33,649 nucleotides of DNA from Eubacteriales bacterium (GTDB taxonomy: Bacteria; Bacillota; Clostridia; Lachnospirales; Lachnospiraceae), in NCBI GenBank assembly GCA_030536755.1, contig JAUNPJ010000041.1:1-33649 (forward strand), read 5' to 3'. This document shows, one piece after another, positions 1 through 9,672 of the stretch. Every line of letters starts with the position of its first letter. Within the stretch, counting starts at the first letter, position 1. Below the pieces are notes generated by a model. The model worked only from the letters and a program-made list of their open reading frames with translations. It ran no database searches and was not told the DNA's origin. Made by a program: the position numbers and the translations under genes.

Positions 1-42
1 CAATATTTTTATTTATCATATTCTCTTTTTTGAACTGATTCT

Positions 43-1050
43 TTATTTTCCATTGACTAATCTATAATACAATGCTCCAAACAATAATATTATTCCTTCA
101 AGACGATATTTAATAAGCATGAATTTAATTTTCAAAAGTCCATGTTGCATTTCTAAGGGATATATTCTCCGATATGAATCAAACTCCATTTTCTTTTCTA
201 ACCTTAACAATTCTCTTCTTTTTTCTCTATAAGTCAACGGACAAAATCTCGAACCCAATTGATAAAGTGCCCAACTATAATCATCATACGCCACCACTGC
301 ATATGCTAATGAATCCATCTGTACCTGAAATGATTCTAAAAATCTCTTCTGATGATTCCACAATAATTCAAGACACTCTACCGTATTTTCAACCCAATGA
401 TGACAGGTAGATCCTTCCACATAACGATAGTGATAAAAAGGCTCTGAAATGTACGCTATTTTTTCAACCTTACATAAAACATCCATCATAAAACAAATAT
501 CTTCACTATTAATGATATTTTCAAATCTAATCGTTTCTACTATATTGTACCGAAACAAATGCATGACTAAATTTTTTCCACTTTCTTTCCAAAATTGTAG
601 AAAATCTCTTTTTATTTCGTCTTTAGTAAGTAAATCTCTCCCTTTCCAGCAATACTGATGCCCTTCATTCCCGTCATTCCACTCATTTATCAAACCAAAC
701 TCCACAAGCTCTGCATTTGTTTCCTTCATACGATTGACAGTACATTCTAATAGTTCTTGATCAATCCAATCATCTGCATCCATAAAATAAACATAATCTC
801 CCGTTGCATAATCTAGCCCAATATTTCTTGTTGGTCCAGGTCCATGACACTCAGAATTGTTTGCTAACAAAGTAATCCTACTATCCTTTTTACTATATTC
901 CCTGCAGATTTCTTTACTATTATCAGTAGACTTGTCATCAATTAGCAATAATTCAAAATCTGTATACGTCTGACTCAAAACAGACTCTATTGCCTGGCCC
1001 AAATATTTTTCTGCATTATAGACTGGCATAATAATTGATACTTTTGACAT
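43..1050 (-). CDS. GT2 family glycosyltransferase
   Basis: A 335-residue glycosyltransferase of family 2 (GT-A fold), expected to move a sugar from a nucleotide donor to a growing surface glycan at the cytoplasmic face of the membrane. The N-terminus reads VSIIMPVYN, with the nucleotide-binding IDD at residues 37-39 and the metal-binding DADD at 91-94. The last 35 residues are hydrophobic and basic and could touch the membrane. The start is set by GAGGAAT just upstream, which overlaps the end of the preceding GT4 gene, so the two are translationally close. The gene is clearly AT-rich compared with the Pel genes of the same operon. Donor and acceptor cannot be read from the sequence. This is the last gene of the run that is complete in the window. 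Confidence 0.9.
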   Translation of the reverse strand: MSKVSIIMPVYNAEKYLGQAIESVLSQTYTDFELLLIDDKSTDNSKEICREYSKKDSRITLLANNSECHGPGPTRNIGLDYATGDYVYFMDADDWIDQELLECTVNRMKETNAELVEFGLINEWNDGNEGHQYCWKGRDLLTKDEIKRDFLQFWKESGKNLVMHLFRYNIVETIRFENIINSEDICFMMDVLCKVEKIAYISEPFYHYRYVEGSTCHHWVENTVECLELLWNHQKRFLESFQVQMDSLAYAVVAYDDYSWALYQLGSRFCPLTYREKRRELLRLEKKMEFDSYRRIYPLEMQHGLLKIKFMLIKYRLEGIILLFGALYYRLVNGK

Positions 1051-1051
1051 T

Positions 1052-2263
1052 TTATTCCTCTTTTATACTCTTCTTATTTTCATCCACTATTTTATTAATC
1101 GTTTCAACAAAATTTTTATAATAGAATGCTTCATCATATTTCTTACTTTGCGTCCTGGAATTTTCTGACATCTGTTTTCGCACTCCCAGATGTTCTTTCA
1201 AATAACAAATTTCCTTTTTCAAATTCGTTATAATATTTTCCCTTTCAACAATTAAAGTCGCATTCTCATTTACATACTCCGCCATTCCACCGGAATTTGT
1301 TATGATTGTTGGAATTCCTTCAGCCATAGCCTCAATAACTACTAATCCAGCAGCCTCTTCCCAAAGAGACGGTACACACTGCACATCCGCCAATAAACTG
1401 TATTTATATAATTCCTTATTCTCTATATATCCCGTAAATATGATACGCTCACTATGATTTTTTGCTAATTTCTTTACTTTTCTTTCATAAGATGACAATG
1501 CCCATTTTCCAAAATTTGCACTGCCAATAACAAGCAATTTTACATGGTTATCCTTAATTGCAAGAACTGCCTGCATCAATTCCAATATGCCTTTTACCTG
1601 TATCAATCGACCAACATATAAAACAACGAAATCGTCTTCTTGCAGTCCTAATTTTTTTCTCAATTTTTTTCTTGCTGCTTCTGAGATTGTCTTATTAAAT
1701 TTCTCTATATCAATTGCATTTTTTAAAACATGTGTATCTACCGGCATCTTGCATGCTTTCTCATATTCCCTGACAACAAATTCGCTCACGCCAATCATAT
1801 GTCCATAACCTTTGACCGTTTTTTCCTTCGGAATAAAATGAACATGTGCGTGAAATACAAGCTGTTCTCTCTGATATCCCTTTGCGATATCAATCACTGC
1901 CTGCTCATCTCCACCTTCCACAATCAACAAATCAAATTTTTCATTCTGGATAACAGGAGCAATTTCATTATAATGCCTTTGCAGTACCCGAATCGTTTTC
2001 CCAGTTAATTCCCTGACGGTTAGAAATACAGCATGTTTTGCCAGATTCCAAAACGTATTTGTATGCGTCCATACAAACCTGACATCCGGATATTTTTTCG
2101 CCGCTTCTACGGCTTCTTTATGATAAACAGAAAAAATCGTTAACCGAAAACCATCCTTCTTTGAATACTTTTTTACAATGCTTGTAATCAATGTTTCGAT
2201 TGCTCCGCCGCATACTGCCGGAACAGGCATGACACCACCCATAATGATCCCTATGTTATACAT
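1052..2263 (-). CDS. GT4 family glycosyltransferase
   Basis: A 403-residue retaining glycosyltransferase of family 4 (GT-B fold). The N-terminal Rossmann half starts IGIIMGG and has a glycine-rich acceptor loop (CGGAIETL). The C-terminal donor half has VLYVGRLIQVKG near residue 215 and the EX7E-type motif in EEAAGLVVIEAMAEG, followed by PTIITNSGG. It lies 40 bases after the upstream GT2 gene and 1 base before the next, which fits one transcript. Composition is AT-rich like its neighbours to the left. The role is addition of one sugar to a surface polysaccharide; the substrate is unknown. Confidence 0.9.
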   Translation of the reverse strand: MYNIGIIMGGVMPVPAVCGGAIETLITSIVKKYSKKDGFRLTIFSVYHKEAVEAAKKYPDVRFVWTHTNTFWNLAKHAVFLTVRELTGKTIRVLQRHYNEIAPVIQNEKFDLLIVEGGDEQAVIDIAKGYQREQLVFHAHVHFIPKEKTVKGYGHMIGVSEFVVREYEKACKMPVDTHVLKNAIDIEKFNKTISEAARKKLRKKLGLQEDDFVVLYVGRLIQVKGILELMQAVLAIKDNHVKLLVIGSANFGKWALSSYERKVKKLAKNHSERIIFTGYIENKELYKYSLLADVQCVPSLWEEAAGLVVIEAMAEGIPTIITNSGGMAEYVNENATLIVERENIITNLKKEICYLKEHLGVRKQMSENSRTQSKKYDEAFYYKNFVETINKIVDENKKSIKEE

Positions 2264-2303
2264 TGCAGTTTTCCTTTCCGTTTTCTTTTTCTCCGCCTTT
2301 ACT

Positions 2304-3284
2304 CTATAAGAACCTCTCCAGCAATCCCCGAAATTTCATTCCCACAACAAACACAAGACATGGATTGATTCCCATAAACACAAGTGAAACACTTTTCATT
2401 TTTGACAGTTTTCTTTGCTTCAATTGCTTCACAATATCTTTTGTTCGCTTTTCTGCCTGGATAAACTTATCTTGCTCTTCCTGATTCGTTATCATCCTTT
2501 TGCTCTCCTCCAGATATTCCAGTGAATAAATAAAGACCTTATATGCCTGATCCGAATATTTTTCTTCCTTTAAATAGATATAAATTCTCTCCTGAAGAGC
2601 CTCAACTATATCAAAATTTTTCTTAATATTTTTCTTTTTCATCGTACTATCATCATGCTGCCGATAATAATACAGACAATCGGGAATCGTTACAACTTTA
2701 ATATCCATTTGATAAATATCATTTGCCCAAAATTCATCTTCATAATACTTTCCTGAGCGAAATTTTACTTTTTGAACAATCTCTTTTTTAATCAATTTGT
2801 TCCAAACTACTGTCCAGATTCCATAATTGCGCTCATTTTTTCTGTTATAAAAGATTTCCATTCCAGACAGTGTCTCCAATTTCATATTAGTGCAAAAATC
2901 CTTTTTTTCGTCACTTTCAAAAAAATAAAGACAATTACAAACTACCATATCTGCCTTCTCATTTAAAATAGTTTTATGCAAACACTCCAACATCGTTGGT
3001 GCAATATAATCATCGCTGTCCACAAACATAAAATAGTTTCCAACTGCCTGGTTCATCCCACTATTTCTGGCCGTAGCTGCTCCACTGTTTGTCTGGTGAA
3101 TCACTTTCACCCGTTCATCTATCAGGACATATTCATCACAAATCTTTCCAGACTGGTCTTTCGACCCATCATCCACAAGAATCAATTCAAAGTCCGTAAA
3201 TGTCTGTGCAAGAATACTGTCTACACATTGCCTGATATAGTTTTCAACCTGATATACAGGCACAATAATGCTCACCTCTGCCAT
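2304..3284 (-). CDS. GT2 family glycosyltransferase
   Basis: A 326-residue family 2 glycosyltransferase. Motifs in order: VSIIVPVYQ at residues 4-12, VDD at 37-39, and the DXD-type DSDD at 89-92. The C-terminal third is Lys/Glu-rich and ends in a hydrophobic stretch (VSLVFMGINPCLVFVVGM) that may associate with the membrane. It is similar in layout to the gene at 43-1050 but clearly a separate protein. It probably adds a sugar to the glycan built by this cluster; donor and linkage cannot be read from the sequence. Confidence 0.9.
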   Translation of the reverse strand: MAEVSIIVPVYQVENYIRQCVDSILAQTFTDFELILVDDGSKDQSGKICDEYVLIDERVKVIHQTNSGAATARNSGMNQAVGNYFMFVDSDDYIAPTMLECLHKTILNEKADMVVCNCLYFFESDEKKDFCTNMKLETLSGMEIFYNRKNERNYGIWTVVWNKLIKKEIVQKVKFRSGKYYEDEFWANDIYQMDIKVVTIPDCLYYYRQHDDSTMKKKNIKKNFDIVEALQERIYIYLKEEKYSDQAYKVFIYSLEYLEESKRMITNQEEQDKFIQAEKRTKDIVKQLKQRKLSKMKSVSLVFMGINPCLVFVVGMKFRGLLERFL

Positions 3285-3303
3285 ACGCTCTATCCTTTAC
3301 ATA

Positions 3304-4389
3304 CTATAACCATTCCAAAATCTCTTTCCACTGTTCCTTAATCTTTTGTACCCGAAACTCATTCATATGTAAAAACGCTTTTTCTGCAAACTGTTTTCTC
3401 AATTTTGGGTCATTGATTAACGTTTCTATTTTTTTTATCATATCCTCGCAATCAAATGGTGTCACAAGATAGCCGTCAATTCCATTATGTATCAATTCCC
3501 GTGGGCCCATTTTCACGTCAAAGCTGACACACGGCACTTTCATCGCTCTTGCTTCCAACATACTCAGTCCTAGTCCCTCATATTTAGAAGTAATTACAAA
3601 AATGCTTGCCTGCTGCAAATATTCATCCACATTCTCAACATTTCCTTTCAGAACGAGTCGATTTTGAAGATTATTTTCTATAATAAACTGTTCAAGATTT
3701 TCTCGCTCTACACCCTCACCGAGAACCACCCACTGCCATTCGGAATATCGTTCCAATATCTTAACGGAAACTTTTTTGAGATACTCGATTCCTTTTTCCG
3801 GAACGAGACGTCCAACTGTCAGAATGATTTTTTTCTGTTCTAATTCCGTCTCTTTCTTCCATTGATAAGCAACCGGATTATAAATCCGCCGAATCGCATT
3901 CTTTCTCCCCAGTCTGTTGCGATACTCTTCCAGATCACCATCGGTAAGCACCACCATATAATCCGATCTTTTTACAGAATACTTGAGAATCATCTTCCGA
4001 TATAAAACAGACAGTTCAAAATCTGCGGTAAAATGCTCCCATGACACCACTTTTGTCTTTAGCCGTTTTGCTGCCGGTATCGAAAGCACATCCAAGACAA
4101 TATCAATATCTATAATAATATCAATCTGCTGTTCTTTCAGAAATCTCCGCAGTTTCCCAATCACCGGAAGATATCCAGGCCCCGGATTGATCCATTTCCT
4201 GCCCAGGCGATATCTGTTAATTTCAGACTTCAGAGGATAAAATGGTTTCTCCTGCTGTTCCGTCAGACTTACAAAGCAGATATCATATGTACCATCTTCC
4301 TGCAGTGCATTGGCAAGCTGCACTGCCACACGCTCTGTCCCGCCACTTCTTGTGATGTCACCCGAAAAAAAACAGAGTTTCTTTTTCAC
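3304..4389 (-). CDS. GT4 family glycosyltransferase
   Basis: A 361-residue GT-B glycosyltransferase of family 4. The N-terminus has SGDITRSGGTERVAVQLA, typical of GT4 acceptor-side loops. The C-terminal half has ILTVGRLVPEKG and an EX7E-type segment SKYEGLGLSMLEARAMKVP. Its start overlaps the stop of the DUF2304 gene by four bases (ATGA type), which indicates translational coupling. It probably extends the same surface glycan as its neighbours; sugar specificity is not visible. Confidence 0.9.
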   Translation of the reverse strand: MKKKLCFFSGDITRSGGTERVAVQLANALQEDGTYDICFVSLTEQQEKPFYPLKSEINRYRLGRKWINPGPGYLPVIGKLRRFLKEQQIDIIIDIDIVLDVLSIPAAKRLKTKVVSWEHFTADFELSVLYRKMILKYSVKRSDYMVVLTDGDLEEYRNRLGRKNAIRRIYNPVAYQWKKETELEQKKIILTVGRLVPEKGIEYLKKVSVKILERYSEWQWVVLGEGVERENLEQFIIENNLQNRLVLKGNVENVDEYLQQASIFVITSKYEGLGLSMLEARAMKVPCVSFDVKMGPRELIHNGIDGYLVTPFDCEDMIKKIETLINDPKLRKQFAEKAFLHMNEFRVQKIKEQWKEILEWL

Positions 4390-4745
4390 TGTTCTTCCCC
4401 CTCATCTTCAAGCGTTTTCTGAATGGCAACATGCTGTGTCAGCTTACTGTTTTTCATATCCAGCTTTGATATACGAATCGTCAGATAGAACTGGTGACAT
4501 CCCAGAAAAAAAATAATAAGAAAGAACACACAGTTTGACGGAGATTGTATGCCGATGAATTCTGCGGCCCATACTGCAAGAACCGGAAATGCCGATACTA
4601 AAATCAGCAAAAAACTCATGACAATCCAAAATATCCCATCCCGCATCTGCATTTTTCTTTTCTTGATACATCTTGAAATGACAGCAAATACTGTCACGCT
4701 TCCAACCAAAAGCAAAATACGAAATGACCAGCTTAGAATCGCCAT
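4386..4745 (-). CDS. DUF2304 family membrane protein
   Basis: A small integral membrane protein of about 119 residues with three hydrophobic segments and a polar, acidic C-terminus ending EDEGEEQ. I place the start at MAILSWSF (position 4745) rather than the longer frame from 4790, because AGGTGG lies about 9 bases upstream and the longer frame would run far into the preceding gene. DUF2304 proteins are commonly encoded beside dolichol-phosphate-sugar-synthase-like GT2 enzymes, exactly as here. The usual inference is that they help that enzyme or the polyprenyl-linked sugar at the membrane. The biochemical role is not established. Confidence 0.8.
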   Translation of the reverse strand: MAILSWSFRILLLVGSVTVFAVISRCIKKRKMQMRDGIFWIVMSFLLILVSAFPVLAVWAAEFIGIQSPSNCVFFLIIFFLGCHQFYLTIRISKLDMKNSKLTQHVAIQKTLEDEGEEQ

Positions 4746-4747
4746 GT

Positions 4748-5446
4748 TTACAGTACCACCTTTCTGTCTCTGAACCATTGAAAAACACATATCGACATAA
4801 GCATATGTATCATATATCTTGACGCATTGATCGGTGTCAGATAGCTTTTTCCTTCTGTTCTCTCTTCCATCTCCACCTTGATTTCTCTTACCTCTGCTCC
4901 AAGACGAAGCAGATAAGACAATGTATCCGGTTCCGGAGAATTGTTTTCATCCTTCACAAACTGTTGTATGATACGCTTATTATACAGCCGCATCCCGCTG
5001 GTAGGATCCGACAGATATTTTCCGGTAGTCAGCCGAATCGCTGCCGTAATCAGCTTTGCACCGATCGTCCGCATCCGAAGTGGCATTTTTCCGTCATAAT
5101 AGCGGGAAGCGATCACCACATCACAGTGCTCCTGCACCATACAATCCACCATATCCTGAATATACTCCGGCAGATGCTGGCCATCTGCATCAAACTGAAG
5201 TGCCATGTCGTACCCTTTTTGATAGGCATATTTCATTCCCGCTTGAATGGCTCCGCTCAGTCCCAGATTGACCGGCAGACTGATATAGCGAAACTGATTC
5301 TGCCGGCACACACTCTCTGTCTGGTCTGTCGAACCGTCATTGACAATCACATAATCAAACTGCGGGCAAACACGCCGAAAATGACTGACCACGCGTTCCA
5401 GATTTTTTTCTTCATTGTAAGCTGGTATTATCACTAAAACTTTCAT
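4748..5446 (-). CDS. Polyprenyl-phosphate glycosyltransferase (GT2, DPM1-like)
   Basis: A family 2 enzyme of about 232 residues resembling dolichyl-phosphate mannose synthase. It is expected to load a sugar onto a polyprenyl phosphate, making a lipid-linked donor for use outside the membrane. With the start at MKVLVIIP (5446; GAGGGA about 7-8 bases upstream), motifs are IPAYNEEKNLE at 7-17, NDGSTD at 36-41 and DADGQH at 86-91. A longer frame from 5461 exists but its extra residues are the ribosome-binding region. There are no C-terminal transmembrane helices, so the neighbouring DUF2304 protein may supply membrane contact. A lipid-linked donor would suit a GT-C enzyme such as the candidate at 14693-17014, which is inference. 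Confidence 0.87.
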   Translation of the reverse strand: MKVLVIIPAYNEEKNLERVVSHFRRVCPQFDYVIVNDGSTDQTESVCRQNQFRYISLPVNLGLSGAIQAGMKYAYQKGYDMALQFDADGQHLPEYIQDMVDCMVQEHCDVVIASRYYDGKMPLRMRTIGAKLITAAIRLTTGKYLSDPTSGMRLYNKRIIQQFVKDENNSPEPDTLSYLLRLGAEVREIKVEMEERTEGKSYLTPINASRYMIHMLMSICVFQWFRDRKVVL

Positions 5447-5468
5447 CTTTCTGTCCCTCATTTCTCGC

Positions 5469-6677
5469 TTATCCGATCAGGGCTTGAAACGCCTCAAAGC
5501 CCGTAGTACTGTTCAATGTCTTTTTCTTTGCCTGCTCTCCATACGCCTTACATTTCTCCGGATGCGCAATCATCCAGAAGATTTCCTCGCTTACACACTT
5601 CGGATCCAGCGGACACATCCGCCCATCTATATCATGCACGATCTGTTCTCTGTTTCCGCTGCAGTCCGTTGCAAGGATTGGTTTTCCAAGCGTCTGCGCC
5701 TCCTGTATCGCAATACTCTTTCCTTCAAATCCAGTCGCATGCACATAAAGATCACAGTTCTTATAATACGGAAAGGGATTTTCCTTTACGCCAAGAAAGA
5801 TAAATTCCTGTTCCACCCCTGCATCTTTGATCTGCTGCCGAAGACTTTCCCGAAGTTCGCCCTCTCCCAACACATACCACCGAACCGGTGCGCTGCATTT
5901 TTCTTTCAGTAAAGCCATAGCCTGAATCGCAATGTCATAGCGCTTCTGCTGTGTCAGTCTTCCGACCGTCAAAATCCGATACCCCTGAAACTCATCGTCA
6001 AAACCACTTCCCTGTTCTGCCATTTGTCGGATTCGCTCCTGATTGATGAGATTATGAAAAACCGAAACTTTCTTTTCGTGTTCCGGGTAGACCTCCAGAA
6101 AATGCGCTCTCACCTCATCCGACACGGTAAATATCCGGTCAAATTTCTGGTAACAGTCCCGATCCAGTTTCCTCGTGTATCCTGCCTTTCCATAATCAAT
6201 ATGGACAAACGCTGCTTTCTTCCTGGCTTTTACATGTTCTGCGACATAATACGTCGCCCCGCCTTCCAGATAGGCAACTGCCAGGTCATATTCCTTCCTA
6301 ATAAGCGGCGCGCCATCCGAAAGCACTCGCCAACACAGCTTGTCCGGCAGGATTTTCCCTCTCCTTCGCATATCCCGAAAATTTTTCAACAGATAGGAAG
6401 CACGCCGCAGGAACAATCCTTTTTTGCTCCCGGCTCTCAGTACACTCCGGATCAGAAGTTTCCTTCCCTCGCCCGTAAGTACAGATACATCTTTGTAATC
6501 CCGATTGAGCAGCCGCACATGCTTCGGCAGCTCATGACTCAATTCTCCCTGCCCGGTCAGGACAAACAAAGAAATCTCATATTTTTGCGGATCCAACGCA
6601 TCAAACAGATCCAACATGGCGCGCTCCGCGCCGCCATATCCCAGTGTATTGATGACAAACAGTAGTTTCTTTTTCAT
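5469..6677 (-). CDS. GT4 family glycosyltransferase
   Basis: A 402-residue GT-B glycosyltransferase. It begins KKLLFVINTLGYGGAERAM, the classic GT4 glycine-rich acceptor loop, and has ILTVGRLTQQKRYD in the donor-binding half followed by an EX7E-type segment (EGKSIAIQEAQTLGKP). The start overlaps the pelG stop by four bases, so it is coupled to the Pel genes and links the Pel core to the extra glycosyltransferases downstream. GC content is closer to the Pel genes than to the AT-rich genes at the far left. Substrate unknown. Confidence 0.9.
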   Translation of the reverse strand: MKKKLLFVINTLGYGGAERAMLDLFDALDPQKYEISLFVLTGQGELSHELPKHVRLLNRDYKDVSVLTGEGRKLLIRSVLRAGSKKGLFLRRASYLLKNFRDMRRRGKILPDKLCWRVLSDGAPLIRKEYDLAVAYLEGGATYYVAEHVKARKKAAFVHIDYGKAGYTRKLDRDCYQKFDRIFTVSDEVRAHFLEVYPEHEKKVSVFHNLINQERIRQMAEQGSGFDDEFQGYRILTVGRLTQQKRYDIAIQAMALLKEKCSAPVRWYVLGEGELRESLRQQIKDAGVEQEFIFLGVKENPFPYYKNCDLYVHATGFEGKSIAIQEAQTLGKPILATDCSGNREQIVHDIDGRMCPLDPKCVSEEIFWMIAHPEKCKAYGEQAKKKTLNSTTGFEAFQALIG

Positions 6678-8182
6678 TTCTTTGTTTCTCCCTCCTTTGT
6701 CTCTCGTTCTTCAAATTCCAGGCTTGCCTCCGACTTTTTCTGCTCTCTGAGATCAAACACTTTCGGAGAAGGCTTGATTCCTTTTGCCTGTTTCATAATA
6801 TTTCCTCTGCAGAACATATGCTCATCGAGATTTGTTTCCATCCACCGAAGTCTCCTATAAGCAACGGCAAATCCGACCATCGCCCCGACCCAGATTCCGG
6901 TTCCATAGAAGATAGAATTCAGATGCACTGCAATCAGACTGGCAGCAAAGGTCGCAGCACAAAAGCTGATCGCCGTGATCAATGCGCCGTTCAGATCCTC
7001 AAAATAGTACAGAAAGATGATCTCTGCATACATCAGAAACAAAATAAAGTATCCGGCTGCCACCATCGGGTAAATCCTCATAACCGCACCGGCATACCCT
7101 CTTCCCGGAAGAAAGATCACAAAGATCAGATACATAAATATGGACACCATAAACTGCAGACGCACCAGCGTCATCAGTTCACTTCCAAGCTGCCGAAACA
7201 TCCGCTCTCTCGTATTGCGGATATCAATGCCCCTTCCGCCAAACACGGCATCTGCATAGGCACGGTAGCGATCGTGAAAATGCATCTCCACTCTTGAGAT
7301 AAAGATCACGCTTGCCGATATGTTGGTAAACATCGCAAGGCAGGTCGCCATATCGTACGGCTGATTGCACACGAACGTGCGGACAAGATGCATGGCCATA
7401 TCCGTTCCCCAGAATACAAAGTTGTGGATAAACAGCCCCAGTGTGTAGAGGGCATTGATCAGAATGAGCTGCCAATATTTCCGAAAGTATGCCAAGACTC
7501 TTCCATATTCCTCATTGTTATCGGGAAAAAACTGGTGAATTTTCGCCCATTCCAGCACAGCTGTGAAGAAGAAGCCTACGGTCAATCCCAAAAGCATGCT
7601 GTAAGTAATGCTCACTTTGCACACATATCGCAGAAAGACCGCCAGCAAAAACGCTGTCACCATTCCGATCAGAAAATACAGGGAGATCAGCCGGTATTCT
7701 TTGCAGATGGACAGATACAGCATGTTGTAAAATACAATCACCAGACTGACAAAACAGCAGTATCCGGTAAACACATAGTAGATTGCTACACCCCCGACCA
7801 GATGTTCCCAGAAGCAAAACGGAATCGCGAACAGACAGCTGAAACAGAGATTGACCAGCAGCCCGACTCTGTGGCAGGGCTGCACATCCTCATATCGCTC
7901 CTCAAAGATTACATCCGACATATAGCGGGACAACACTGCATTGAACGGTGAAGTCGTCAGAAGGGAGAAGATAAACACATACAATACGGTACAGGAAAAA
8001 AGTTCCCGGTCAATATAACGGACGGTATTAAATTTGAGCACCTGCTGCATCAGCATCAGGTTGATGATCACAACAAGAACCGGTGCGATCGTGACCACAA
8101 TACTGTAGAAAAATCCGATCACGTCCGTGGTAATCGTATTCTTATGATAAATGCGGTTCAGCTTTACACCAATTCCTGCCAT
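6674..8182 (-). CDS. pelG: Pel polysaccharide membrane protein PelG
   Basis: A 502-residue polytopic membrane protein recognised as PelG, the inner-membrane component thought to carry the Pel polymer across the membrane together with the synthase PelF. The N-terminus MAGIGVKL followed by many hydrophobic segments (about 12) is typical, and the family resembles Wzx/MATE-type flippases. The charged C-terminal tail (about 45 residues, rich in Glu and Lys) is cytoplasmic by prediction. It directly follows pelF (37-base gap), as in known Pel loci. With no outer-membrane genes here, export would end at the cell surface of a monoderm cell. Confidence 0.9.
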   Translation of the reverse strand: MAGIGVKLNRIYHKNTITTDVIGFFYSIVVTIAPVLVVIINLMLMQQVLKFNTVRYIDRELFSCTVLYVFIFSLLTTSPFNAVLSRYMSDVIFEERYEDVQPCHRVGLLVNLCFSCLFAIPFCFWEHLVGGVAIYYVFTGYCCFVSLVIVFYNMLYLSICKEYRLISLYFLIGMVTAFLLAVFLRYVCKVSITYSMLLGLTVGFFFTAVLEWAKIHQFFPDNNEEYGRVLAYFRKYWQLILINALYTLGLFIHNFVFWGTDMAMHLVRTFVCNQPYDMATCLAMFTNISASVIFISRVEMHFHDRYRAYADAVFGGRGIDIRNTRERMFRQLGSELMTLVRLQFMVSIFMYLIFVIFLPGRGYAGAVMRIYPMVAAGYFILFLMYAEIIFLYYFEDLNGALITAISFCAATFAASLIAVHLNSIFYGTGIWVGAMVGFAVAYRRLRWMETNLDEHMFCRGNIMKQAKGIKPSPKVFDLREQKKSEASLEFEERETKEGETKK

Positions 8183-8219
8183 GCGCTCCTCCTTTCTGCA
8201 CGATCACTTCCCTGTTTCC

Positions 8220-9653
8220 CTATTCTTCCCATTCCAGATTCTGTCTGTGTGCTGCTTCTCGATAAATTTCTGCGTAGGTTTTCTTCATGTCTTCCATTTT
8301 ATATTTTCGCATCAGCCGCTGATAACCGGCATTTGCCATCTGCCTGCGTTCCTCCGGATTTTCTGCCAGATAAACCATGGCATTCGCGATCTCCTCTATA
8401 TTCATGATGTGCGTCAGAATCCCCGCTCTGCCAAACTCATCATCCTCCCCATACAGAAGGCCTCTGCAGTTTCCCACATCTGTCGCGATCACCGGCACAT
8501 GTGCCGCAAAGCTTTCCAGAATCGTCAGCGGCTGCCCCTCACTGATGCTCGTGAGGATCGTCATATCCATCCAGCCCAGATAATCCGTAATCTGAATCCT
8601 TCCCGTAAATTCCACATCGAGAAGGCCCATCGTCTCCACCATTTTAAAGCATTCCGCCGCGTACTCAGGATCTTCCTCATAAGGGCCCATAATCCACAGC
8701 TTCAACCTCGGACATCGCTTCTTTGCGTAGGAAAAAGCCTGGATCATCGTCTTCACATCTTTGATCGGTGCCACACGCAGAATTGCACCAACATGAATAT
8801 ATCCTGATTGCTCCGGCGCAACACCCGACAACTTCTCCAGTCTCCTGTAATTGATTCCATTTGGTGTGACCATAGTCTTCTCCTTCGGACATCCAAGTTC
8901 GACCTGCAGCTCTCTCGCATGCTGATAGAGACTGGTCACAAGATCCGCCTTGTCATATGCTACCTGAGACATTTTCTTAAACTGTTGGATCCAGATTTTC
9001 TTGTAGAGACGCTGCACCCACTGTGCCTTGATCAGTTCTTCCTCTCTCTCCCGGGTGTAAATGCCATGTTCCGATAAGATCAGCTGGCCATTGTGAAGAT
9101 GCTTTCCCATACTTCCCAGAATTCCTGCATATCCCGTCGCCACCGCATGATAGACATCTGCCTGCGGAACCTCCATCGACATGGCAAGAAAGAGCGGGAG
9201 GTACATGGAGCGCATCGTCCACAGAAAATCAGAAAACACGATATCCGGGTACTGCAGATTGTAGCAGTCCAGCACGGCATGATAGAAGTCTTCCCCCATC
9301 AGCAGGTCATTGATCGACAGGTCATGATTCTGAAAGAAATCAAACATTCGATCCCACTCCACTTCGTGATTCAGGATCAGACTGCGCAGTGCATGGTATT
9401 CCTCCCGATTCAGGCGTGTCTTATGCCGCTTATTGACACTTCCCCAGTCTGCATCCTCCAGATAAAGCTCATACACCTCTGTCACATTCTCCGGCAGCTC
9501 ATAGGCAAATTTCCCACTCAGCTCCCGACTCGCAATGATTGTAAGCAGGATGAATTCCTGTTTCGGAAATGTCTGAATGATGCTGTGCACCCAGCCGGAC
9601 ACGCCGCCGACCACATAAGGATAACACCCTTCTGCTATGATGCAGATGCGCAT
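8220..9653 (-). CDS. pelF: Pel polysaccharide synthase PelF (GT4)
   Basis: A 477-residue cytosolic GT4 glycosyltransferase recognised as PelF, which polymerises the Pel chain (an N-acetylhexosamine polymer in characterised systems). The N-terminal domain carries GGVSGWVHSII at residues 16-26, characteristic of PelF. The C-terminal donor half has ILRVAPIKDVKTM and the catalytic EX7E pair E372/E380 within EGQPLTILE. In known systems PelF works with a PelD-PelE-PelG membrane complex, and PelD gives c-di-GMP control; the same partners are encoded beside it. It starts 19 bases after the DUF2194 gene. Confidence 0.93.
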   Translation of the reverse strand: MRICIIAEGCYPYVVGGVSGWVHSIIQTFPKQEFILLTIIASRELSGKFAYELPENVTEVYELYLEDADWGSVNKRHKTRLNREEYHALRSLILNHEVEWDRMFDFFQNHDLSINDLLMGEDFYHAVLDCYNLQYPDIVFSDFLWTMRSMYLPLFLAMSMEVPQADVYHAVATGYAGILGSMGKHLHNGQLILSEHGIYTREREEELIKAQWVQRLYKKIWIQQFKKMSQVAYDKADLVTSLYQHARELQVELGCPKEKTMVTPNGINYRRLEKLSGVAPEQSGYIHVGAILRVAPIKDVKTMIQAFSYAKKRCPRLKLWIMGPYEEDPEYAAECFKMVETMGLLDVEFTGRIQITDYLGWMDMTILTSISEGQPLTILESFAAHVPVIATDVGNCRGLLYGEDDEFGRAGILTHIMNIEEIANAMVYLAENPEERRQMANAGYQRLMRKYKMEDMKKTYAEIYREAAHRQNLEWEE

Positions 9654-9672
9654 ACCTGCCCCTCCTCTCCGT

